A stretch of DNA of 35,727 nucleotides from Clostridiales bacterium. GTDB lineage: Bacteria; Bacillota; Clostridia; Lachnospirales; Lachnospiraceae. Below are positions 1 to 8,507 of this stretch, one piece after another. The stretch lies in assembly GCA_012839235.1 (NCBI GenBank), contig DUNS01000299.1, forward strand, positions 1-35,727, in the 5' to 3' direction. Position numbers and translations under genes: made by a program. Numbering within the stretch: position 1 is the stretch's first letter; each line of letters opens with the position of its first letter. The notes below the pieces were generated by a model, which saw only the letters and a program-made list of their open reading frames with translations, was not told where the DNA came from and ran no database searches.

Positions 1-1371
1 AGCTTTGATGTTATTGGCAGGGAATTAATTATAGGGCAAAGCACCAATGCATATCTGGTATTTATCGATGGTTTTGCCAAGGATGATATTATGCTCTGGA
101 TTCTGGAGGTATTACAGCCTATATCTGAGAATGATTTAAATCATAACGTTATAGATACTCTTATGAAAAAGAAAATAGGCTATATTGAAGTTGAACGCTT
201 TAGTGATATTGAACAGATAAGAACCATGGTGTTAGCTGGTGCAGTAGGGCTTCTTGTAGACGGACAAGATGAAGCTATAATAATTGATTCAAGGGAATAC
301 CCTGTTCGTAGTCCTGAGGAGCCGGAGCTTGAGAAGGTGAGCAGAGGCTCTAGAGACGGCTTGGTCGAAACTATAATATTTAATACCGCCCTTATCAGAA
401 GAAGACTTCGGGATCCTAACCTTATATTTGAAATTACAACAGTAGGGAAACGTTCAAAAACGGATGTGGTAATAGCCTATCTAGAAGATATTGCTGATAA
501 AAACCTACTTAAGGAGATCCAGGATAAGTTAGGCAATATCGATGTGGGTGCTCTTGTCATGGCAGAAAAGACCCTAGAGGAGCTATTGATTAAAAAACAT
601 TGGTATAATCCTTTACCTCAAGCAAAGTTTACGGAAAGACCTGATGTAGTTGCCGCCCATCTTATGGAAGGGCATATCGCTATTATAGTAGATACCTCCC
701 CCAGTATTATGCTTCTACCTGTCACCATGTTTCATTTTACCCAGCATGCTGAGGATTATTATCAGAATATACTTGTAGGCAGCTATTATAGATGGGTACG
801 CTTTCTCGGGATGCTTTCTGCTCTTTTGCTTCCTCCTCTGTGGCTTTTATTGGTCCAAAACATAGAGATGCTACCAGACTGGCTACAGTTTCTTGGTCCT
901 AAGGAAGAATACACCATACCTCTATTTATTCAACTAATCCTATTAGAATTTGGCCTAGATATTCTTCGTTTATCCTCAATCCATACACCTAGTGCTCTTA
1001 ATACCTCTTTAGGTATTATAGGGGGTTTAATTCTTAGTGACTTGGCGGTTAAGGTTGGTATGTTTGTTCCCGAAACAGTTCTTTATATGGCCTTAGCAGG
1101 TATAGGTACCTTTGCTACCCCTAGCTTAGAGTTTGCTCTTGCATTACGAATATTCAGGTTTATACTGCTTATATTGACAGGTCTTTTGGGATTTTGGGGT
1201 TTTGTAGGAGGTCTTATTGTTGTATTTATTCTTTTATTAACCTCCAAATCCTTTAAAAATGGCAAGCCCTATACTTGGCCCCTGATTCCGCTGAAGTTGA
1301 AGCCTCTGGCTCATATTCTATTTCGAATGCCCATACCTAAGATAGGTGAGGGAAATGATGATAAAAGTTGA
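1..1371 (+). CDS. GerA/SpoVAF-family spore germination protein (5' truncated by window)
   Basis: The frame of the 91..1371 ORF stays open back to base 1 (SFDVIGRELIIGQSTNAYLVFIDGFAKDDIMLW...). GerA-family features are visible (RSPEEPELEKVSRGSRDGLVET..., followed by several TM segments). Confidence 0.9.
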   Translation, partial: SFDVIGRELIIGQSTNAYLVFIDGFAKDDIMLWILEVLQPISENDLNHNVIDTLMKKKIGYIEVERFSDIEQIRTMVLAGAVGLLVDGQDEAIIIDSREYPVRSPEEPELEKVSRGSRDGLVETIIFNTALIRRRLRDPNLIFEITTVGKRSKTDVVIAYLEDIADKNLLKEIQDKLGNIDVGALVMAEKTLEELLIKKHWYNPLPQAKFTERPDVVAAHLMEGHIAIIVDTSPSIMLLPVTMFHFTQHAEDYYQNILVGSYYRWVRFLGMLSALLLPPLWLLLVQNIEMLPDWLQFLGPKEEYTIPLFIQLILLEFGLDILRLSSIHTPSALNTSLGIIGGLILSDLAVKVGMFVPETVLYMALAGIGTFATPSLEFALALRIFRFILLILTGLLGFWGFVGGLIVVFILLLTSKSFKNGKPYTWPLIPLKLKPLAHILFRMPIPKIGEGNDDKS

Positions 1372-1382
1372 TGTGTTGTATA

Positions 1383-1515
1383 GAGACCTGCACCGTAACC
1401 TCAAGACCTTCGGTCTCTTCGGTCACGTAGGCTTCGCCTATACAAAAGAGAGGTAAGAAATGTCCTTGTGAGCAAGCTCACGGGTATTTCTTACCTCTCT
1501 TTTTGTGCAGGTCTC
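1383..1515. repeat. Multi-hairpin element bounded by 11-bp perfect inverted repeats (GAGACCTGCAC / GTGCAGGTCTC)
   Basis: Arms at 1383-1393 and 1505-1515. Internal hairpins: AGACC-TTC-GGTCT, TAGGC-TTC-GCCTA and an 18-bp stem at 1444-1461/1486-1503. Confidence 0.75.
1444..1504. terminator. Strong, possibly bidirectional intrinsic terminator
   Basis: 18-bp perfect stem AAAAGAGAGGTAAGAAAT / ATTTCTTACCTCTCTTTT with an inner GTGAG-CAAG-CTCAC hairpin; T-run on the plus strand and A-run at the other end. Confidence 0.7.
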
Positions 1516-1583
1516 AGTTCAATAACGTGAAAAAAGTCCCAACCCACAGCTACTATGTCTGCAAATTAGAACCTTTTATATAG

Positions 1584-1656
1584 TGCGCCTCCAGGGGTTC
1601 GAACCCTGGACACCCTGATTAAGAGTCAGGTGCTCTGCCAACTGAGCTAGAGGCAC
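1584..1656 (-). tRNA. tRNA-Lys (anticodon CTT)
   Basis: Reverse complement GTGCCTCTAGCTCAGTTGGCAGAGCACCTGACTCTTAATCAGGGTGTCCAGGGTTCGAACCCCTGGAGGCGCA folds as a cloverleaf; anticodon loop CTCTTAA. Confidence 0.95.
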
Positions 1657-1787
1657 TAAGTTTTTTTCAACGCAAGGAACATTATAAGCCATACCAGATT
1701 AAAATGCAAGTGTTTTTCAAAATATTTTTTTATTTTTCTTATTTATATATTTCATGGCCTGATTTGCCCTATTATTAGGGGATTTTT

Positions 1788-3089
1788 CTAATAATCAATC
1801 CTTCTTTGTCGGTATATGGAATATGCTGCCACAATTACTTCTGTAACTACAAAGGCTAACCATATTCCTGTCATATCCCATATCTTGCTTAGTAAGAGTA
1901 CCATAGGTATGATAATAAGACAGCCTCTTCCTAGGGCAATTAGGAATGCATCTTTTACACTTTCTGTAGCACTTAAATACATGGCAATAATTATATTGAT
2001 TCCAGCAAAGAAAAATCCTATAAAATATATTCTTAAGCCTATCTTTGACATTCTTGCAATCTCAACACTTCCCTCACTATTAAATATGTGAATAATTCCA
2101 TCGGAATAGGTAAATGTAATGAAATATATAATTGTTGCAATTACTAGTGATGTTATTAATGCAGCCTTAAGGACTTTCTTTAATAAGTATACATTTCTTT
2201 GGCCGTATCCTTTACTTACAAGTGGTTGAATTCCTTGAGCTACACCGTTGAATATAGCAACTCCTATAAGAGATAAGTTGGCGATAATTCCATATGACGC
2301 CACTCCTAAGTTGCCCTCCAAGCTTAGTATAACCAAATTAAAAATAATTAGTGTAATTGCAGATGAAATTTCATTAATAAATGCGGATAATCCTAAGACA
2401 ACTATATCAGCCATTCTAGTTAATTGCATTTTGCATCGGGTATATGACAGGCTGTTTTTTCCCTTAATAAAGTGAATGGAAGATACACCAATACCTATGA
2501 CCGGAGCTAAGCTAGTGGCAAAGGCAGCTCCAAACATTCCCATATCTAGAGGAAACATGAATATGTAGTCTAAGAATATGTTGGCAATACTTCCTGATAG
2601 CATGGCAATCATTGCAAGCTTAGGATTATGATCATTTCGTACAAAAGCTACTATAATATTGTTTAATATAAAAAATGGAGCAAAGCAAAGGATTGTCATT
2701 AAATAGGTTTTTGTAAGTGGAAAGGTAGTATAATTTGCACCTAGAAGTATTGCTAAATCGTCAGAGCCAAATAAGCCTATTAGAAGGAATATAATTCCTA
2801 GGATTAATCCCATTTTAATGCTTGTTGTAAAGACATAGTTGGCTCTTTTAATTTCCTGCTGTGATTGTAATATGCTATACCTAGTAGCTCCACCTATTCC
2901 TAGCATTAGACCAATACCATTGATAATAGAAAATATTGATATAGATAGATTAAGGGCAGCAATCCCCGTTGCACCAAGGGCCTTAGATATAAAAAAGGTG
3001 TCTGCTAAAATGTAACATGAGAGTCCTATCATTCCAAGAATATTTAAGCTTACATATTTCGAAAAATCTTTTAATATTGTATCTTTCAT
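1788..3089 (-). CDS. MATE family efflux transporter
   Basis: About 433 aa polytopic protein with MATE-like sequence. The ORF track starts at TTG 3110; ATG at 3089 follows GAAAGG with 13-nt spacing. Confidence 0.85.
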   Translation of the reverse strand: MKDTILKDFSKYVSLNILGMIGLSCYILADTFFISKALGATGIAALNLSISIFSIINGIGLMLGIGGATRYSILQSQQEIKRANYVFTTSIKMGLILGIIFLLIGLFGSDDLAILLGANYTTFPLTKTYLMTILCFAPFFILNNIIVAFVRNDHNPKLAMIAMLSGSIANIFLDYIFMFPLDMGMFGAAFATSLAPVIGIGVSSIHFIKGKNSLSYTRCKMQLTRMADIVVLGLSAFINEISSAITLIIFNLVILSLEGNLGVASYGIIANLSLIGVAIFNGVAQGIQPLVSKGYGQRNVYLLKKVLKAALITSLVIATIIYFITFTYSDGIIHIFNSEGSVEIARMSKIGLRIYFIGFFFAGINIIIAMYLSATESVKDAFLIALGRGCLIIIPMVLLLSKIWDMTGIWLAFVVTEVIVAAYSIYRQRRIDY

Positions 3090-3154
3090 TATAATATTCT
3101 TACCTTTCAAGTAACCTACATACTTTGAGATGCAGGAACAATATTCACAGTAAA

Positions 3155-3208
3155 AAGGTGTTCATAATCATCCCTTCTAAGACCTATTGGAATGCTTAAG
3201 AACACCTT
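3155..3208 (-). terminator. Terminator/attenuator hairpin between trxA and the MATE gene
   Basis: AAGGTGTTC...GAACACCTT 9-bp stem followed by a T-run on the minus strand; preceded by a second hairpin TAACTTT...AAAGTTA at 3213-3236. Confidence 0.6.
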
Positions 3209-3265
3209 GAATTAACTTTACCCGGTAGCAAAGTTATGGTTTTACATATAGAAAATAATATCAAA

Positions 3266-3583
3266 TTATTTATGTGCGTCTAGTTTCTCCACTATCGAGC
3301 TCTTTGACACTGCACCAACTATTGTTTCAACTGGTTGACCATTTTTAATAACTAACATTGTAGGTATTGACATTACACGGTATTTTTGTGCTGTACTTGG
3401 TTGTTCATCCACGTTTAACTTACCTACTTTGACTGTTCCTTCATATTCGCCAGCTAATTCTTCTATTACAGGGGACATCATTTTACATGGTCCACACCAA
3501 TCTGCATAAAAATCAACAAGTACTGGTATATCAGATTCTAATACTTCACTTTGAAAGTTCTCATCAGTAAATTTTAATGCCAT
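3266..3583 (-). CDS. trxA: Thioredoxin
   Basis: 105 aa with the WCGPC active site (FYADWCGPCKMMSPVIEE). Confidence 0.97.
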   Translation of the reverse strand: MALKFTDENFQSEVLESDIPVLVDFYADWCGPCKMMSPVIEELAGEYEGTVKVGKLNVDEQPSTAQKYRVMSIPTMLVIKNGQPVETIVGAVSKSSIVEKLDAHK

Positions 3584-3722
3584 CTTTATTCCTCCGTTCT
3601 TAACAAGATACTAATAGTATCTCTATATATCTTCTGTTTATGTGCCGTTTGATTAAGTCTAAAAGTCAATGATACTGACTTCGTATAGTTATATTACACT
3701 AGGCCTATTTTTTTTTCAAGCA

Positions 3723-3866
3723 TTACTTACATTTCTTCTTTTTAATAGCCCCATTTAATATTGCCTCTACCTCATCCCAAGAACATTTTAATCTAACAAT
3801 TTTCTTATTAAGTTTATAATTACATGCGGTTGCCCTAGCTATCTTCTTCTTTAATGATATTGACAT
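3723..3866 (-). CDS. Small basic hypothetical protein, 47 aa
   Basis: Manual translation MSISLKKKIARATACNYKLNKKIVRLKCSWDEVEAILNGAIKKKKCK*, preceded by an AGGTG SD-like motif; below the ORF-track size cutoff. Confidence 0.5.
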   Translation of the reverse strand: MSISLKKKIARATACNYKLNKKIVRLKCSWDEVEAILNGAIKKKKCK

Positions 3867-3928
3867 AGATATTACACCTACTTACTCCTTTTTACTATCA
3901 TATGAAAAAGAGAGCACAATAGCACATG

Positions 3929-4567
3929 TCAATTCCTATATATTCTTGTTCTGTGTATTGGTTTACCTTCAGCGACAAACTTTTCTTCGTATTCTGTCAT
4001 TATATTCCCTTGGATATAGCTACTTTTATGAAGGTCATATGTTATCTCATCAGTAATCCAGCCTACTTCTTTAGCCTGTTCCAAGGTGAAATCAAATAAT
4101 GCTCGGTTGTCCGTCTTAACAATAACATGACCGTCTTTCCTTAAGCATTTGTCATACCTGCTTAAGAACTCTTTAGAGGTAAGTCTTCGCTTGGCATGGC
4201 GATCCTTTGGCCATGGATCAGAGAAGTTAAGATATATTTTCTCAATCTCTCCTTTACCAAATATCTCATTAATACCTTCCGCATTATAGTTTATAAAGTA
4301 CAGATTCTTCAATTCAATCTCTTCTCGTTTTTCCACTGCACGCAATATCACACTGGTGTATTTTTCAATTCCTATATAGTTAATATCAGGATTAAGGGCT
4401 GCTAGCCTCATTATAAAGTTACCTCTGCCCATTCCAATTTCCAGATTTATTGGATTACTATTTTCAAATAAAGTATTCCACTTACCTTTGTAAAGTTCTG
4501 GCTCAAGAATAACATATTCACTTGAATCTACTTTTTCCTTGGCGCCTCTAATATTTCTAAGTCTCAT
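3929..4567 (-). CDS. trmB: tRNA (guanine-N7-)-methyltransferase
   Basis: TrmB motifs (EIGMGRGNFI, NFSDPWPKDRHAKRRLT). Start taken at MRLRNIRGAKE; the 23 upstream residues in the track lie in a repeated leader element. Confidence 0.93.
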   Translation of the reverse strand: MRLRNIRGAKEKVDSSEYVILEPELYKGKWNTLFENSNPINLEIGMGRGNFIMRLAALNPDINYIGIEKYTSVILRAVEKREEIELKNLYFINYNAEGINEIFGKGEIEKIYLNFSDPWPKDRHAKRRLTSKEFLSRYDKCLRKDGHVIVKTDNRALFDFTLEQAKEVGWITDEITYDLHKSSYIQGNIMTEYEEKFVAEGKPIHRTRIYRN

Positions 4568-4574
4568 TCTTATC

Positions 4575-4641
4575 CCATGCCTTTCATCTGTGTGAATTCT
4601 GTTCACACTAACCTGCAAACTTTGGGCCAAAGGCACAAATT
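4575..4641 (-). repeat. Leader repeat copy 1 (upstream of trmB)
   Basis: 4575-4619 is identical over 45 bp to 27729-27773; contains hairpin GTGTGAA/TTCACAC (4590-4608); similarity continues past 4619. Confidence 0.85.
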
Positions 4642-4697
4642 TGCGATTGAAAAATTTTTATTTTTCAATCTAACATCTCCTGTTTTTTCTGAGTATG

Positions 4698-4726
4698 ATT
4701 ATATCTACTTCAACTTTTTTCGTCAA
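4698..4726 (-). promoter_or_regulatory. Candidate sigma-A promoter of trmB
   Basis: Reverse complement TTGACG - 17 nt - TATAAT. Confidence 0.7.
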
Positions 4727-4888
4727 CACTTCTCTTGAACCAATTATATTATGACATAATGGAGATGAGAATCACTTCTTGTCACACTTTTTCATAGGTT
4801 TGATTATTTACATAAGATATTAATTATAGTAGAATAAGATAAGCTATGATTTCTTATCATAGGTAATTTCAGCAAGATGGAGGTAATT

Positions 4889-6295
4889 ATGAAGCGACGA
4901 AGATTTGCTTACTTGTGTTTATTATTGATGATAGTTTCATCGCTCCTATCCCCCATTAAAGTGGGCGCTACAACCATAGATAATCAAATAGGTAATTGGC
5001 CAACTGGTCCCAGTGTTAACGCAGAAGGGGCCATCCTTATGGAGGCATCTACTGGGTTAATCTTATATGAGAAAAACATTAATAACACCTATTATCCTGC
5101 AAGTATTACCAAGATCTTGACAGCTCTTGTTGCTCTCGAGAATTCTACAATGGGTGAAGTTGTTACTTTTTCACATGATGCCATTTTTAAAGTTGATTTA
5201 GATAGTAGTAGAATTGGAATTGATGTTGGTGAACAACTAACTATGCAGCAAAGTTTATATGCTATACTTTTAGAATCTGCAAATGAGGTTTCCTATGCAG
5301 TTGCAGAGCATGTTGGTGGAACTGTTGAAAACTTTTCTAAGATGATGAATGATAAGGCTAAAAGCTTAGGGGCTAATAATTCAAATTTTGTAAATCCCCA
5401 TGGCCTTCCTGAGGAAGATCATTATACAACTCCATATGATATGGCCCTTATTACAAGAGAAGCTATGAAAAATGAGAGTTTTCGAAAGATTTTTTCAACT
5501 AGAACCTATGTGATTCCCCCTACCAACATTCAGGAGGAAACTAGATATTTGAGGAATCATCATCGTTTTGTATTAAGACAAGGTTATTTATATGATGATT
5601 GTATTGGAGGAAAAACCGGCTATACCAATGCAGCAAGATTTACTTTGGTTTCTGTTGCCAAAAAGGGTGATCTTGAGCTTATTGCTGTTGTAATGAAGGA
5701 TGATACTAGTGGACATCAATATACAGATACTCAGAAGTTATTTGATTATGGCTTTGATAATTTTTCTATATATCCTATTAATGAATTAGATACTGCTTCA
5801 ACTGAAGAATCTCCCCTATTTACCAAATTTAATCCTCTTCTAAGTGAAGTAGCTTCTCCTATTGTTACTGACCATAATGGTTATCTAGTATTACCTAATG
5901 ACGCTTCTTTTACAGATGCTAATAAGGAGATTTCATTTACATCCAAATCAGACAGTGATGAAAACAATAAAGTAATTGGAACAATCTCCTATTCATATAT
6001 GGGCAAGTATGTTGGTGGGGCAGATATTTTATATAATAAATTAAATACCCCTACTTTATCAACTAAGGAGCTAGAGGTTAAAAACCCAGCTACAAATCCT
6101 AATGATACTTCTGTTTCAAATCCTACTGGGAAACTATATCCTATAATTCTTGGAGTTATTGCAGGTATCATCTTAATATTAAGTGGATTATATTATATTT
6201 TTATTGAAAGACCACGATTAAAAAGAAGAAAGGCCTACTATAAAAAACGGGCTAATCGCAGATCACTTCATGGAGATGACTTCCTTAATTTATAG
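4889..6295 (+). CDS. Serine-type D-alanyl-D-alanine carboxypeptidase (DacF/PBP5-like)
   Basis: Signal peptide, SxxK (SITK) and KTG (GGKTGYTN) motifs, C-terminal TM anchor. GGAGG SD precedes ATG 4889 (track start 4877). Confidence 0.9.
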   Translation: MKRRRFAYLCLLLMIVSSLLSPIKVGATTIDNQIGNWPTGPSVNAEGAILMEASTGLILYEKNINNTYYPASITKILTALVALENSTMGEVVTFSHDAIFKVDLDSSRIGIDVGEQLTMQQSLYAILLESANEVSYAVAEHVGGTVENFSKMMNDKAKSLGANNSNFVNPHGLPEEDHYTTPYDMALITREAMKNESFRKIFSTRTYVIPPTNIQEETRYLRNHHRFVLRQGYLYDDCIGGKTGYTNAARFTLVSVAKKGDLELIAVVMKDDTSGHQYTDTQKLFDYGFDNFSIYPINELDTASTEESPLFTKFNPLLSEVASPIVTDHNGYLVLPNDASFTDANKEISFTSKSDSDENNKVIGTISYSYMGKYVGGADILYNKLNTPTLSTKELEVKNPATNPNDTSVSNPTGKLYPIILGVIAGIILILSGLYYIFIERPRLKRRKAYYKKRANRRSLHGDDFLNL

Positions 6296-6296
6296 A

Positions 6297-6938
6297 TTAT
6301 TTTCCGTATGTCTCAAATAGTGAAGATATTTCATCTGTTGTTAAGGATTTATTAGAATCATCATATAGAGGTTCAATAACCTGTTCATTACCTTCCTCTG
6401 TTAACTGTTGATTGTTATTGGCAAATTCAGCAGTATCAGAGGGGTTTTTTTCTTCTAGTCTAGCTAATATCTTTTTTAATTCTTCTTGCTGTTTTTTCAA
6501 TTTACTGTTTTCATCTTTAAGAACCTCTATTAGTTGTTTAGTATTCTCTTTATTATAATTAAGCTCCATGTTCAGAGCATTTTTCTGACCTTCCATAGTT
6601 TTCTTTTGTAACTTCTCAATTGAGTTTAAAGAATACCCATTTTTCTTCGTAGCAGTATAGCTAGCCTTTTGTATATCTAGTAATTGTTTAAGCTCTTTCT
6701 TAATAAGCTCTAATTCCTCTTTTTGAGACTTTTCTATATCCTGCCTATTATTAATAATTGCTTCTTGAACTTGACTTCGAACAGTATCCATAAATATATA
6801 ACCGGTAATTAGGACCACAACTCCAATTCCTATAACTGTTAATAGATCACCATCATACTTATATATTACATATATTTCTAAGATCAAGGCTGTCAAAAAA
6901 ATCAAACCAAAAAATATAGAATTAATTCTCTTTAGCAT
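6297..6938 (-). CDS. Hypothetical membrane protein with coiled coil
   Basis: Two N-terminal hydrophobic segments followed by a long K/E/Q-rich heptad region; 213 aa. Confidence 0.75.
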   Translation of the reverse strand: MLKRINSIFFGLIFLTALILEIYVIYKYDGDLLTVIGIGVVVLITGYIFMDTVRSQVQEAIINNRQDIEKSQKEELELIKKELKQLLDIQKASYTATKKNGYSLNSIEKLQKKTMEGQKNALNMELNYNKENTKQLIEVLKDENSKLKKQQEELKKILARLEEKNPSDTAEFANNNQQLTEEGNEQVIEPLYDDSNKSLTTDEISSLFETYGK

Positions 6939-6994
6939 TCTTCATTCTCCCTTTTCCTTGGTAATTGTCCTCATTAATATATATCGTCATTTGC

Positions 6995-8410
6995 TTAAGT
7001 AAAGTTAATCGGCTCCTTTTTAGATTTTGGAAAACGAACTGTAAACTTAGATCCAACATTAAGCTTACTTTCTAACTGGATATTTCCATTGTAATAATTT
7101 ACCACATGCTTAACAATAGATAAGCCTAGACCTGTACCACCCATCTTCTTACTACGTCCTTTGTCTACGCGATAAAACCGTTCAAATATTCTCTGTTTAG
7201 ATTCCTCAGGTATACCAACCCCAGTATCTTCAAAAATAAATACTATCTCATCAGGCTCAGTGGTTACAATAACATTTACTTTGCCACCAGGCTTATTATA
7301 TTTTATTGCATTAGTCATTAGGTTTGTAAAGAGCTCTTTTATCTGCTGAGTATTAGCTGTCATTGATATGGGCTTACAGCTAGTCACTATCGTAACATCA
7401 CATTGCTTTGCAAGAGGCTCTAAGGACATACAGACCTCCTTAAGCAAAGGACATATTCTTACTTCACTAAGAGTCACCTCTATCTCCTTTGTCTCTAATC
7501 TAGATATTAAGAGAATATCATTGATGAGGTTAGTCATATTGGTTGTTTCTTTCTTGATTCTTTTAAGAAAATCTTTCTTCTGAGCTTCATCAGTCACCAG
7601 ATCATTTTCTATTAGTTCTATATAACCATTAACAGACGTAATGGGAGTTTTCAGCTCATGGGAAGCATTGGAGAAAAACTCCTGCCTTACTATTTTTTCA
7701 AATTCTATCTGCTTCATAGAATCCTTTACAGCCCTAGACATTTCTAAAATAGTATCAGCTATGATGTTCATCTCCTCATAATTATATTCCTTAAAATGAA
7801 ACTCTGGATTTTCATCTTGGATCTTCCTAAGCTCACCAGCAATTTCAACAAGAGGTTTTGTAACCGATCGTAAAAATTGCTTGCTTAGTAATAATGAAAT
7901 TCCTAATGATACTACAATATTAAAAATTATAACTGGGATTATGGTCTCTGAATAATGAAATAAACCATTATAAGAAACTGCAATTCGTAAAATGCAATCA
8001 CTATTCTGAGCCATGCTGGCAACATAAATCATAGGGATACCTAATGTATCTGATTTCCTTCTCGCCGAACCACTGCCATCCCTTATGGCTTCAACAATTT
8101 CTTCTCTTTCCATATGGTTTTCCATTATCTCGTGATCTTCTACATTACTATCAGCTATAACCTTACCATTAATATCAAGTATTGTTAATCGTGTAGACTC
8201 ATCATCATCTAGACTTTTTATCCTGTCTACCTGCTCCTTAAGATTGCCTGTATAATCTAAGCTGTTATCCGCAACTCTTAGGGTATAAAGAAGCTCATTG
8301 CTAGTCTTATCAAATATAATATTACTAATAAGAATAGCAAATATCGTACTATTAATAATTAAAATTATGGATAAAATAAGAATAAACCTTTTAAAAATAT
8401 CTTGCTTCAT
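6995..8410 (-). CDS. phoR: PhoR-like sensor histidine kinase
   Basis: SHELKTPITS H-box, N/G boxes (GTGLGLSIV), downstream of phoP and the pst genes. ATG at 8410 follows GAAAGG; track start is 8434. Confidence 0.85.
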   Translation of the reverse strand: MKQDIFKRFILILSIILIINSTIFAILISNIIFDKTSNELLYTLRVADNSLDYTGNLKEQVDRIKSLDDDESTRLTILDINGKVIADSNVEDHEIMENHMEREEIVEAIRDGSGSARRKSDTLGIPMIYVASMAQNSDCILRIAVSYNGLFHYSETIIPVIIFNIVVSLGISLLLSKQFLRSVTKPLVEIAGELRKIQDENPEFHFKEYNYEEMNIIADTILEMSRAVKDSMKQIEFEKIVRQEFFSNASHELKTPITSVNGYIELIENDLVTDEAQKKDFLKRIKKETTNMTNLINDILLISRLETKEIEVTLSEVRICPLLKEVCMSLEPLAKQCDVTIVTSCKPISMTANTQQIKELFTNLMTNAIKYNKPGGKVNVIVTTEPDEIVFIFEDTGVGIPEESKQRIFERFYRVDKGRSKKMGGTGLGLSIVKHVVNYYNGNIQLESKLNVGSKFTVRFPKSKKEPINFT

Positions 8411-8507
8411 ATAAACCACTTTACCTTTCATCATAGTTGCATTACATCTCTACCCCTAATGTGTATTGTTATACCTATATTATAAAAAAGCAGAAGAATA
8501 GTAAATA

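Noticed and set aside
3112-3236. Known riboswitch (guanidine, preQ1, fluoride) before the MATE gene
   Set aside because: Consensus motifs recalled for these classes are not present; kept only as an unclassified structured leader.
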